Shown here piece after piece: positions 1 through 6,025 of a stretch of 10,375 nt of DNA; the stretch's first letter is position 1; every line of letters starts with the position of its first letter. A program made the position numbers and the translations under genes. The notes beneath the pieces were generated by a model. That model was given only the letters and a program-made list of their open reading frames with translations. It was not told the DNA's origin and did no database searches. Source of the DNA: Selenomonadaceae bacterium (GTDB taxonomy: Bacteria > Bacillota > Negativicutes > Selenomonadales > Selenomonadaceae). Where the stretch lies: NCBI GenBank assembly GCA_016280345.1, contig JAEEGN010000014.1:1-10375 (forward strand), read 5' to 3'.

Positions 1-210
1 AACATGATGAATTTACTTGCCTATATTGAGAGAAATCCGATTATACAAACGGTCAAAACGGCGGCTGCGCTTGGCCTTTCCCGAAATGGTACGGCAAATT
101 ACATTGCCGCCTTATGTGATAAGGGGATCCTAAAATACTCGGCAAAATCCGGAAAAGCCCTCGTCTTTGCTTATGAGGAGTATCTGGATATTCTCAGGAA
201 AGATACGTAA
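1..210 (+). CDS. Fic-family protein, C-terminal end (partial)
   Basis: The reading frame is open from the first base and stops at 208-210, so this is probably the 3' end of a gene that begins before the window; the ATGs at 4 and 7 are more likely internal methionines. The visible residues form a small winged-helix-like domain (helix-turn-helix around GLSRNGTANYIAALCDKGIL) followed by FAYEEYLDILRKDT, a tail I recognise from Fic (filamentation induced by cAMP) proteins, which carry a DNA-binding-like module after the AMP-transferring Fic core. The catalytic HPFxxGNGR motif would lie upstream and cannot be seen, so activity cannot be judged. Base composition is about 43% GC, far below the following genes, which fits a horizontally acquired gene. 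Alternative: a short stand-alone remnant of a Fic gene. The family call is fairly safe; completeness is unknown. Confidence 0.75.
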   Translation, partial: NMMNLLAYIERNPIIQTVKTAAALGLSRNGTANYIAALCDKGILKYSAKSGKALVFAYEEYLDILRKDT

Positions 211-222
211 TTCATGGCGCTT

Positions 223-256
223 TTGATAAAACCGGTCAGAAAACTGACAATATAAT
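223..256 (+). promoter_or_regulatory. Possible promoter with internal palindrome
   Basis: A perfect TATAAT (251-256) is preceded at 223-228 by TTGATA, but the spacer is 22 bases, longer than the usual 16-18. Between them lies the inverted repeat GTCAG-AAAA-CTGAC (235-248), ending two bases before the -10 box. This is the only good -10 box between the Fic fragment and the dehydratase-like gene. The overlong spacer and dyad could mean a regulator-dependent promoter; chance is also possible in this AT-rich patch. Confidence 0.35.
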
Positions 257-497
257 GGAAGGTTTGCCGGAAGCGGCGGAAAAAGGTTCGGCAAATGTAG
301 CCGTGCTTTGGCGATGGCTTAAAGAAAAGCCGGGATTGTCGCGGCGCGAAGGCGCGGAGCGACGGAACCGGAAGCTGGCGCAGGCGCGTTATGATTTCGG
401 TTTGCCGCGGCAGTGTGGTCTGTTGCGTCATTCGGGCGCAGGAAAATCCGGTTATGGGGAAATCCTGACCGGTGAAACGAAACAGGAGGCGTGGCGT
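257..497 (+). other. Gene-free leader upstream of the dehydratase-like gene
   Basis: The frame of the downstream gene stays open back to 255, but the residues there (arginine- and glycine-rich, no family resemblance) look like GC-rich chance coding, and the ribosome binding site is at 484-489. Three short hairpins can be drawn: GGCTT/AAGCC (316-320 with 327-331), GTCGC/GCGAC with inner GCGC/GCGC (338-363), and CCGGT/ACCGG (448-472) just before the ribosome binding site. No T-box core or riboswitch signature that I know is present. If the promoter at 223-256 is real, this is a ~235-nt 5' untranslated region. Confidence 0.4.
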
Positions 498-1331
498 ATG
501 GAATCCAAGGGAAAAATCGTGGTTGGGTTTTGGGGAAATGGTATGGCGTCGGTGAAGCGGGGCGGTATCTGCCTGGTGCTGGCGCTGCTTTTGGTGGTGC
601 CGGCGGTTTTGACGGAGGCCGGGCGGCTGGAGGAGATCGCGGAGCGGGGGACGATCCGCGTCGGCACGACGGGCGACTATATCCCCATGTCGTACCGGAA
701 CCCCAAGACCGGGGCGTATGAGGGCATCGACGCCGAGCTGTCGCGGATCATCGCCGATTCTCTGGGCGTCGCCATCGAGTATGTGCCGACCACCTGGCCG
801 ACACTGGCCGCCGATACCCAGGCGGGGAAGTTCGACATCGCCCTTTGCGGCATTTCGCGGAATTTCGCCCGGGCGCGGACGATGGCGATGTCCGACGCTT
901 ACGGCGAGGGGATGTTCGGCAAGACGATCCTCTGCCGGGCGAAGGACGCCAAAAAGTTCCGGGGCCTTGACGACATCAACCGGCCGGAGGTCCGGGTCAT
1001 GATCAACCCGGGCGGTACCAATGAGAAATTCGCCCACGCGAACCTCAAGCGGTCGAAGCTCATCGTCTTTGAGAAGAACGCCGAGATCCCGCGCCTGATC
1101 GCCGAGGGGAAAGCGGACGTCATGATCACCGAGACGGTGGAGGCGGCGCAGTACGTCCGTTTCGACAAGCGGCTGGCGGCGCCGCTGATGGACGCGCCCT
1201 TCACCCGCCATTCCTGCGGTATCCTCATGGCGAAGGGCGATCAGGAGTTCCTGAATTACATCAATTTCGTGCTGGCGGAGCTGCGCATGGACGGCACGCT
1301 GGCCAGACTGGAAGCGAAGTATCTGAAATAG
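498..1331 (+). CDS. Exported PheC-like cyclohexadienyl dehydratase / solute-binding-fold protein
   Basis: A 277-residue protein of the periplasmic solute-binding fold (SBP_bac_3). The start at 498 is chosen because AGGAGG (484-489) lies 8 bases upstream; an inner ATG at 543 would give a shorter signal peptide but has a poor binding site. Residues 20-41 (KRGG then a run of L/V/A ending LTEA) look like a signal peptide, so the mature protein should be outside the inner membrane. The mature part begins RLEEIAERGTIRVGTTGDY and contains NPGGTNEKFAHANLK (170-184) and ITETVEA (210-216). These stretches match, from memory, the PheC cyclohexadienyl dehydratase of Pseudomonas (prephenate to phenylpyruvate, arogenate to phenylalanine) more closely than amino-acid-binding proteins. 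K142 (FGKT) and E215 seem to align with active-site residues of that enzyme. No ABC permease or ATPase gene is adjacent, which supports an enzyme. Alternative: an orphan amino-acid-binding protein. The fold is safe; the enzyme call is an inference. Confidence 0.7.
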   Translation: MESKGKIVVGFWGNGMASVKRGGICLVLALLLVVPAVLTEAGRLEEIAERGTIRVGTTGDYIPMSYRNPKTGAYEGIDAELSRIIADSLGVAIEYVPTTWPTLAADTQAGKFDIALCGISRNFARARTMAMSDAYGEGMFGKTILCRAKDAKKFRGLDDINRPEVRVMINPGGTNEKFAHANLKRSKLIVFEKNAEIPRLIAEGKADVMITETVEAAQYVRFDKRLAAPLMDAPFTRHSCGILMAKGDQEFLNYINFVLAELRMDGTLARLEAKYLK

Positions 1332-1349
1332 GAAGGAAAGGCAAGACAA

Positions 1350-1406
1350 AACCCCCGGCTCCTGTCCGCGCGGTAAGACGCGGGCGGGAGCCGGGGGTTC
1401 TTTTTT
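1350..1406. terminator. Bidirectional intrinsic terminator
   Basis: A 13-bp perfect stem pairs 1350-1362 (AACCCCCGGCTCC) with 1387-1399, and CCGCG/CGCGG (1366-1370 with 1379-1383) extends it inside the loop. On the plus strand it is followed by TTCTTTTTT (1398-1406); on the minus strand by GGTTTTGTCTT. It lies between the convergent ends of the dehydratase-like gene and the DUF1385 gene and can serve both. Confidence 0.92.
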
Positions 1407-1413
1407 CGCGTTT

Positions 1414-2385
1414 CTATTCGCCGGCGGCCACGGCGGCGGCGGTGTCCTGCCGCGGGGCTTCGTCCCGGGCGGTGTTGTCAGCGTTGGCGACGCCGCTTTC
1501 GTCGAGGCCCATGCGCCGGCGTTCTTCCTCGGGCAGCACGGCGGCCAGAGAGGCGATGGCGACTTCGACCATTTCGTCGCCGGGCGGGTTCGTGGTCAGT
1601 TTCTGGAGCCAGAGGCCGGGCTGAATGGCGATATGGGCCAGGGCGCTGTCGGAGCGGCCCGCCAGCCGGATGAATTCGTAGGATATGCCGGCCACCACCG
1701 GCATCAGCAGGACGCGGCTCACGATGCGGGTCACGAGGTCCGGCCAGCCGAGGAAGGCGAAGACGAAGATGCTCACGACCATGACGATGAGCAGGAAGGA
1801 AGTGCCGCAGCGGGGATGAAGCCGGGAGAAAGTCTGGACGTTTTCCACCGTCAGCGGGCCGCCGGCCTCGTAAGCGTGGATGGTCTTGTGCTCGGCGCCG
1901 TGGTACTGGAAGACGCGGTAGATGCCGCTCATGCGGGAGATGGCGGCGAGGTAGCCGAGGAAGATCAGCAGCCGCAGTCCCCCTTCCATGAGGTTCAGCA
2001 TCATCGGGTCGGCGGTCAGCTGATGGAAGAATTTCCCGGCGGCGGTGGGGATGGCGACGAACAGGACCAGCGCCGCCAGAATCGCCACGGCCATCGTGCC
2101 GGCCAGTTCCCCGTCGGAAAGCTGCTCGTCTTCCTCGCCCGCCATCTGGGCGGAGTAGGAGAGGGATTTCAGCCCCAGCACCAGGGACTCGCCCAGCACC
2201 ACCACGCCGCGCAGCAGCGGCTTCTTCAGGATGGGCCAGCGGTCGGCGATGGACTGGACTTCCTTCAGGTCAACGGCGATATGGCCGTTCGGCTCGCGGA
2301 CCGCGGTCGCCACTTTGCCGGCGCCGCGCATCATCACGCCTTCGATGACCGCCTGGCCGCCCACCGTCAAGCACGATTTTTCCAA
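1414..2385 (-). CDS. DUF1385 family membrane protein (YqhQ-like)
   Basis: A 323-residue protein of the DUF1385 family, typified by Bacillus YqhQ, whose biochemical role is not established. The frame continues upstream to 2640, but the start is placed at the TTG at 2385: a clear AAGGAG (2393-2398) lies 7 bases before it, and translation from there gives the typical N-terminus EKSCLTVGGQAVIEGVMMRG. The ATG at 2418 has no ribosome binding site. Family hallmarks are YHGAEHKTIHAYE (161-173), HPRCGTSF (190-197) and the C-terminal IQPGLWLQKLTTNPP (254-268). Hydrophobic segments at about 95-115, 137-150, 196-214 and 222-240 suggest an integral inner-membrane protein. The last ~25 residues are an alanine-rich, poorly conserved tail. 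It lies 265 bases downstream of rpmE on the same strand, an arrangement also known in Firmicutes, but a terminator-like hairpin separates the two, so cotranscription may be partial. Confidence 0.9.
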   Translation of the reverse strand: MEKSCLTVGGQAVIEGVMMRGAGKVATAVREPNGHIAVDLKEVQSIADRWPILKKPLLRGVVVLGESLVLGLKSLSYSAQMAGEEDEQLSDGELAGTMAVAILAALVLFVAIPTAAGKFFHQLTADPMMLNLMEGGLRLLIFLGYLAAISRMSGIYRVFQYHGAEHKTIHAYEAGGPLTVENVQTFSRLHPRCGTSFLLIVMVVSIFVFAFLGWPDLVTRIVSRVLLMPVVAGISYEFIRLAGRSDSALAHIAIQPGLWLQKLTTNPPGDEMVEVAIASLAAVLPEEERRRMGLDESGVANADNTARDEAPRQDTAAAVAAGE

Positions 2386-2490
2386 GGCTGTTCTCCTTCC
2401 CTCTGTGGAATCGGTCATTCGCTCGCGAAAGGCGGCCCGCCTTCCGGCCGGTCCTCTTTCGCCAACGATGGCCGTTTCCCCGATGATAAC

Positions 2491-2587
2491 AAGCGCTGAG
2501 ACTCCCGCCTCCAGGGCGGGAGATAAGCGCTCGTAAAGCTCTGGATAAATTCGGCTGAATCCGGTGGGAGTCAAAAACGCCCACGGG
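2491..2587. repeat. Compound inverted-repeat element between rpmE and the DUF1385 gene
   Basis: Two hairpins sit in tandem. The first pairs CTCCCGCC (2502-2509) with GGCGGGAG (2515-2522) and is enclosed by AGCGCT repeats at 2492-2497 and 2526-2531. The second pairs CCGGTGGG (2561-2568) with CCCACGGG (2580-2587), one mismatch. A small ATTC-GGCT-GAAT palindrome (2549-2560) lies between them. Neither large hairpin has a convincing T-tract on either strand, so they are not ordinary terminators. Subterminal hairpins of this kind are typical of IS200/IS605-type elements and of derived non-autonomous repeats; a remnant of such an element is one reading, not proven. Confidence 0.5.
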
Positions 2588-2603
2588 ATAAGTCTCATTT
2601 TAC

Positions 2604-2637
2604 CCGAAAGCAAACAGGCAGGGCACGCGGCCCTGCC
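2604..2637 (-). terminator. Terminator downstream of rpmE
   Basis: GGCAGGGC (2617-2624) pairs with GCCCTGCC (2630-2637) around a 5-base loop. Read leftward from rpmE, the stem is followed by TGTTTGCTTTC, a moderately T-rich tail. It starts 12 bases after the rpmE stop codon, so it probably ends most rpmE transcripts, with possible read-through to the DUF1385 gene. Confidence 0.7.
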
Positions 2638-2649
2638 CATGACGGATGC

Positions 2650-2847
2650 TTACTTCTTGTAACGCTGCTTGAAGCGCTCGATCCGGCCGCCCTTCGCCTG
2701 GCCGCGCTGACGGCCCGTGAAGAACGGATGGCACTTGGAGCAGACGTCGACGCGGAGTTCTTTCTTCGTCGAGCCGGTGGTGAACGTGTTGCCGCAGCCG
2801 CAGGTCACTTTCGCCTCGAAAAACTCCGGATGGATTCCCTCTTTCAT
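2650..2847 (-). CDS. rpmE: 50S ribosomal protein L31, zinc-binding type
   Basis: A 65-residue protein beginning MKEGIHPEFFEAKVTCGCGN, the standard start of bacterial L31. The start at 2847 is preferred over in-frame upstream codons because a GAGGTG ribosome binding site lies just before it and the family N-terminus fits. C16 and C18 (CGC) and C36 and C39 (CSKC) form the zinc site of the C+ form of L31, the paralogue usually made in zinc-replete conditions; HPFFTGRQ (40-47) and the basic C-terminus are also typical. L31 binds at the central protuberance of the large subunit and bridges to the small subunit. The gene is read from its own promoter (2979-3008) through a ~125-nt leader. Confidence 0.96.
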   Translation of the reverse strand: MKEGIHPEFFEAKVTCGCGNTFTTGSTKKELRVDVCSKCHPFFTGRQRGQAKGGRIERFKQRYKK

Positions 2848-2972
2848 TCCTGACACCTCGCTTTTCCCCCGCACCGGGTAAGATACAAGCCCCGCCTTCG
2901 GAGGCTTGGTTTACCGGCGCCCGCTTGGGGGAACCGGTGCGCATGAAAACAGACGGCAGCCCGTCCGTTAAC
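2848..2972 (-). promoter_or_regulatory. Structured rpmE 5' leader, candidate L31 autoregulatory element
   Basis: From the predicted start near 2972 to the rpmE start there are about 125 untranslated bases. In mRNA orientation CCGGTGC (complement of 2871-2877) can pair with GCACCGG (complement of 2934-2940), closing a domain that contains the hairpin CAAGCC/GGCTTG (2886-2908). The CCGGT segment at 2934-2938 can instead pair with ACCGG at 2913-2917, giving two mutually exclusive folds. The closing stem ends about 23 bases before the start codon, near the ribosome binding site. L31 leader RNAs are described in Firmicutes and other groups; whether this matches one of them cannot be checked here. 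Confidence 0.5.
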
Positions 2973-2978
2973 GGAAGT

Positions 2979-3008
2979 ATTATAGCACATCTTTCCCCCG
3001 ACACGCAA
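2979..3008 (-). promoter_or_regulatory. rpmE promoter
   Basis: On the minus strand TATAAT (complement of 2979-2984) is preceded by TGC, an extended -10, and by TTGCGT (complement of 3003-3008) with an 18-base spacer. The -35 is weak (first three bases match), which an extended -10 can offset. Transcription should begin near 2972. Confidence 0.7.
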
Positions 3009-3019
3009 GAAATTTCTTG
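3006..3019. promoter_or_regulatory. 14-bp perfect palindrome between divergent promoters
   Basis: CAAGAAATTTCTTG is perfectly self-complementary. It starts inside the rpmE -35 box (3003-3008) and ends inside the murA -35 box (3017-3022). The two outward-facing TTG triplets of the -35 boxes account for its ends, but the perfect AGAAATTTCT core is not needed for either promoter, so it may be an operator for both genes. Confidence 0.4.
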
Positions 3020-3045
3020 TCATGTCCGGCGGTACATGATAGAAT
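3017..3045 (+). promoter_or_regulatory. murA promoter
   Basis: TTGTCA (3017-3022, 5 of 6 consensus) and TAGAAT (3040-3045, 5 of 6) are separated by 17 bases, and TGA directly before the -10 gives an extended -10. The expected start is near 3052, about 45 bases before the murA start codon. Confidence 0.8.
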
Positions 3046-3096
3046 CTAAAGGTATATGAGCAGTTGTTTTATTTATTGGAGGGAAATCTCTTTTCT

Positions 3097-4362
3097 ATGG
3101 AAAAGTTGGTAATCAACGGCGGGCACGCGCTGCGCGGTCGGGTGAAGATCAGCGGCGCCAAGAACGCGGTGCTGCCGATCATCGCGGCGACGCTGCTGGG
3201 GCAGGAAACCCCGAGCCGTCTGGATGAAGTGCCGGCGCTGGACGACGTGCATACCATTGCCGAGGTCATCGGTTCTCTCGGCGTGGACGCCCGTTTTGAC
3301 CCGGAAGCGCATCAGTTCTTCGTGGACAGCGCCGGGATAAAATGCTGTGAGGCCCCTTACGATCTGGTGCGGAAGATGCGGGCGTCTTTCCTCATCATGG
3401 GGCCGCTGCTGGCCCGCTGCGGCAAGGCCCGCATATCGCTGCCCGGCGGCTGCGCCATCGGCACCCGCCCCATCGACCTGCATCTGAAAGGGTTTGAGGC
3501 GCTGGGGGCGGAGATCGAGATCGGCCACGGCTTCATTGATGCCAAGGCTCCCCAGGGCCTGAAGGGGGCGCGCATCTATCTGGACTTTCCCAGCGTCGGG
3601 GCGACGGAGAATATCCTGATGGCGGCGTCCATGGCCGAGGGCCAGACGGTGCTGGAGAATCCGGCCCAGGAGCCGGAGATCATCGATCTGGCGAACTTCC
3701 TCAACGTCATGGGGGCGAAGATCCGCGGTGCCGGCACGAACGTCCTCAAGATCGAGGGCGTGCCGAAGCTCAGGGGAGCCGCCTATACGGTCATCCCCGA
3801 CCGCATCGAGGCCGGTACCTACATGGTGGCGGCCGCCATGACCCGAGGCGACGTCTATATCGAGAACGCCATCAGCGAGCACCTGAAGCCGGTCATCGCC
3901 AAGCTGAAAGAGGCGGGCGTCGAGATCGACGAGGACGTGGACGGTATCCGGGTGCGCTGCGCCAGGGCGACGAAGGCGGTGGACATCAAGACCATGCCCT
4001 ACCCGGGCTTCCCCACCGATATGCAGGCCCAGTTCATGGCCATGCTGGCAATTTCCGAAGGGACCGGTCTGGTGACGGAAACGGTCTTCGAGAACCGTTT
4101 CATGCACGTGGACGAGCTCAAGCGCATGGGCGCCAGTATCAAGATCGACGGCCGTACCTCGGTGGTGGAGGGCGTCTCCAGGCTCACCGGCTGCCAGGTG
4201 AAAGCCACCGACCTCCGGGCCGGGGCGGCGATGGTGCTGGCCGGTCTCGTGGCCGAGGGCGAAACCCAGATCGGCTACATCCACCACATCGACCGCGGCT
4301 ACGACCACCTGGTGCCGAAGCTGGTGCAGCTCGGCGCTGACATACGCCGGGTGGAGGAGTGA
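3097..4362 (+). CDS. murA: UDP-N-acetylglucosamine 1-carboxyvinyltransferase
   Basis: A 421-residue enolpyruvyl transferase that performs the first committed step of peptidoglycan synthesis, moving enolpyruvate from phosphoenolpyruvate to UDP-GlcNAc in the cytoplasm. Length and sequence are full and typical. ISGAKNAVLPI (18-28) supplies K22 and N23; LPGGCAIGTRPIDLHLKG (115-132) carries C119, the counterpart of the catalytic Cys115 of E. coli and the residue alkylated by fosfomycin; D308 in GFPTDMQ matches the conserved aspartate. The cysteine, rather than the aspartate of naturally resistant enzymes, predicts fosfomycin sensitivity at target level. The start at 3097 fits the family N-terminus MEKLVINGGHALRG, although GGAGGG (3078-3083) is 13 bases away, longer than usual; an upstream TTG at 3064 is less likely. 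The gene ends 4 bases before the glycosyltransferase. Confidence 0.97.
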   Translation: MEKLVINGGHALRGRVKISGAKNAVLPIIAATLLGQETPSRLDEVPALDDVHTIAEVIGSLGVDARFDPEAHQFFVDSAGIKCCEAPYDLVRKMRASFLIMGPLLARCGKARISLPGGCAIGTRPIDLHLKGFEALGAEIEIGHGFIDAKAPQGLKGARIYLDFPSVGATENILMAASMAEGQTVLENPAQEPEIIDLANFLNVMGAKIRGAGTNVLKIEGVPKLRGAAYTVIPDRIEAGTYMVAAAMTRGDVYIENAISEHLKPVIAKLKEAGVEIDEDVDGIRVRCARATKAVDIKTMPYPGFPTDMQAQFMAMLAISEGTGLVTETVFENRFMHVDELKRMGASIKIDGRTSVVEGVSRLTGCQVKATDLRAGAAMVLAGLVAEGETQIGYIHHIDRGYDHLVPKLVQLGADIRRVEE

Positions 4363-4366
4363 GGCC

Positions 4367-5815
4367 ATGAAGCGAGACGAAGCCAAGATCGTTCTCCTGC
4401 TGGCGGCCGCGACTCTCTGCCTTTACTGGCTCGCCAACTGGATGCTCCCGGTGACCGATCCGGTGGAGTGCAACTACGTCCAGACGGCGAAAGAGATGCT
4501 GGAGTCCGGCGACTACTTCTCGCCGCGCATCTTCGGCAATTACTGGTACGACAAGCCCGGTTTCTTCTACTGGGAACTCATTGCCGCTTTCCGGCTCTTC
4601 GGCGTGAACGACTTCGCGGCCCGGATGTTCCCGGGGTTATTCGGCGTCGCCGGCGTCCTGATGACGTATTTCTTCGCCCGGCATCTCTACGACGACAGGA
4701 CCGCTTTCTCCTCGGCGGCGATTCTCGCCACTTCCTTTGGCTACTGGCTGATCTCGAAGACCATCATCACCGACCTCACGCTGTTCGTTTTCTTCAACGC
4801 CGTACTGGTCTTCTTCTACCTCGCCTACACCGGCCGGGACAAGCGCCTCTATTACCTCTGCTACCTCTTCGCGGGGCTGGCGGTGCTCACGAAGGGCCCG
4901 ATCGGCATCCTGCTGCCGGGCCTCATCGTTACCGTCTTCCTCTGCTTCACCCGCAACTTCGGCGAGATAAAGAATATGAAGCCCAGGGGCTTTCTGCTGT
5001 TTTTCGCCGTGGTGCTGGCCTGGTACGGGCCGATGACCTATCTCCACGGCCGCGATTTCATCGACAATTTCCTCGGCGTCCACAACGTGCTGCGGGCCAC
5101 GGTGTCCGAGCATCCCATGTGGGACGTCTGGTGGTATTACTCGGTGCTGTTCTTCATCGCCTTCTGCCCCTGGTGTTTCACCCTGCCGATGGTTGTGCGC
5201 CATTATGTGAAGCTCCGCCGCTGGCCGGAGATTGACGAGACGAAGCTCTTCCTGTTGGTCTGGGCCATCGTCATCAACGTCTTCTACCAGATGATGGCGA
5301 CGAAGTACTCCACCTACACCCTGCCGGCCCTCATGCCCATCGCCATCCTGGCGGCCCGGTTCCTGCTGGACAGGGAGATGCTGTTCCGGCGGGTACTGGC
5401 GGTCTGGCTGGCGTTGCAGGTGTTGCTGACATTCTTCGTCATGCTGCCTTTCGCCCGTTGGAAAGGCTCCTGCTGGGAGACGGCTATGGTGCTGAAAGAG
5501 CGCGTCCAGCCCGGCGATCTCGTCATCAACTGCGGCGACTACAAGGTCTCGATTCCCTATTACAGCGGCGTTACCATGGTTCAGGTGGAAAAGCCGGAGG
5601 TCATCGAGGAGAAGCGCCCTGACGGCAAGAGCTGGAACGCCAAGAACGTCATGCCCTTCATGTCGATCTACGATATCCCCCGGGACCGTCGCGTCTATCT
5701 GGTGCTGAACGACCGCTACTACAACGAAGTGGACAATTTCTTCAACATCAGCGAATGGACCTGCCTCGGAACCTTCCCCCGCAATCGCCTTTACGTGCGC
5801 GAAGCGAAACGGTGA
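4367..5815 (+). CDS. ArnT-like (GT83/PMT-type) membrane glycosyltransferase
   Basis: A 482-residue polytopic membrane protein of the ArnT/GT83 group, enzymes that use undecaprenyl-phosphate sugars as donors on the outer face of the inner membrane. About ten or more hydrophobic segments span residues 8-360, followed by a ~120-residue mostly soluble C-terminal part. Family features are the first-loop acidic pair D31/E34 (DPVECNY, in place of DEARYA of ArnT), YDKPGFFYWE (61-70), ITDLTL (134-139), LTKGPIGILLPGL (174-186) and KYSTYTLPALMP (313-324). The start lies 4 bases after the murA stop, with a GGAGGAGTGAGG ribosome binding site inside the murA end, so translation is probably coupled. The acceptor is unknown: lipid A aminoarabinose transfer is possible, but other lipid-linked envelope glycans fit equally well, and no arn genes are in view. 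Family call firm, substrate open. Confidence 0.85.
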   Translation: MKRDEAKIVLLLAAATLCLYWLANWMLPVTDPVECNYVQTAKEMLESGDYFSPRIFGNYWYDKPGFFYWELIAAFRLFGVNDFAARMFPGLFGVAGVLMTYFFARHLYDDRTAFSSAAILATSFGYWLISKTIITDLTLFVFFNAVLVFFYLAYTGRDKRLYYLCYLFAGLAVLTKGPIGILLPGLIVTVFLCFTRNFGEIKNMKPRGFLLFFAVVLAWYGPMTYLHGRDFIDNFLGVHNVLRATVSEHPMWDVWWYYSVLFFIAFCPWCFTLPMVVRHYVKLRRWPEIDETKLFLLVWAIVINVFYQMMATKYSTYTLPALMPIAILAARFLLDREMLFRRVLAVWLALQVLLTFFVMLPFARWKGSCWETAMVLKERVQPGDLVINCGDYKVSIPYYSGVTMVQVEKPEVIEEKRPDGKSWNAKNVMPFMSIYDIPRDRRVYLVLNDRYYNEVDNFFNISEWTCLGTFPRNRLYVREAKR

Positions 5816-5848
5816 CGCCTCATCGGAAAAGAATGACGACGCAAAGAA

Positions 5849-5888
5849 GGGGCTGTCGCAGGAAGGAAAAATCTTCATGGACAGCCCC
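5849..5888. terminator. Hairpin downstream of the murA-glycosyltransferase unit
   Basis: GGGGCTGTC (5849-5857) pairs perfectly with GACAGCCCC (5880-5888) around a 22-base loop. It begins 33 bases after the glycosyltransferase stop codon. Rightward there is no T-tract; leftward the tail is TTCTTTGC. It may act as a weak terminator or 3'-end stabiliser. Its GGGGCTGTC arm is shared with the sstT terminator at 6308-6344. Confidence 0.5.
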
Positions 5889-5913
5889 GCTCGATATTGA
5901 GGGGCAAAGACAG

Positions 5914-5942
5914 TTGATAAGGCGCGCCCCATGTTGTATAAT
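5914..5942 (+). promoter_or_regulatory. Strong promoter in the gene-free stretch
   Basis: TTGATA (5914-5919) and TATAAT (5937-5942) are separated by exactly 17 bases: 5 of 6 and 6 of 6 matches to the housekeeping consensus, one of the best promoters in the window. No credible coding region follows; a strong terminator comes about 50 bases later. Confidence 0.75.
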
Positions 5943-5948
5943 CCTTGC

Positions 5949-6022
5949 GTGTAATGGTTTGTTTTTCCATACCTACATATTACAAAAAACCCGCGAAGTT
6001 TCCTGCTTCGCGGGCTGTTTTT
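5949..6022 (+). ncRNA. Candidate small RNA of about 74 nt
   Basis: The predicted transcript runs from about 5949, seven bases after the -10 box, to the T-tract at 6018-6022. It can form an AT-rich stem-loop TGTAAT/ATTACA (5950-5955 with 5978-5983), a short A-rich single-stranded stretch and the terminator hairpin. An ATG at 5954 opens a frame that runs through the terminator and has no ribosome binding site, so coding is unlikely. I recognise no known RNA family. It could be a trans-acting small RNA, or the remains of a lost gene between promoter and terminator. Confidence 0.5.
5990..6022 (+). terminator. Intrinsic terminator of the candidate small RNA
   Basis: CCCGCGAAG (5990-5998) pairs perfectly with CTTCGCGGG (6006-6014) around a 7-base loop and is followed by CTGTTTTT. 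The orientation is clearly rightward. Confidence 0.85.
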
Positions 6023-6025
6023 CGC

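Noticed and set aside
257..497. T-box or other known riboswitch upstream of the dehydratase-like gene
   Set aside because: No GGGTGGNACCGCG-type core or other known signature and no attenuator with T-tract before the gene; only short hairpins expected in GC-rich sequence.
171..1349. Long minus-strand open frame antisense to the dehydratase-like gene
   Set aside because: Histidine/arginine/proline-rich translation with no family resemblance; a typical shadow of GC-rich coding DNA on the other strand.
1633..2499. Long plus-strand open frame antisense to the DUF1385 gene
   Set aside because: Low-complexity G/H/D/E-rich translation; the minus strand encodes a clear conserved protein.
2386..2640. 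N-terminal extension of the DUF1385 protein back to 2640
   Set aside because: The extension crosses the rpmE terminator and a hairpin element and lacks family similarity; the TTG at 2385 has an ideal ribosome binding site and gives the family N-terminus.
3073..4386. 437-codon minus-strand frame opposite murA
   Set aside because: Composition typical of an antisense shadow; murA is unmistakable on the plus strand.
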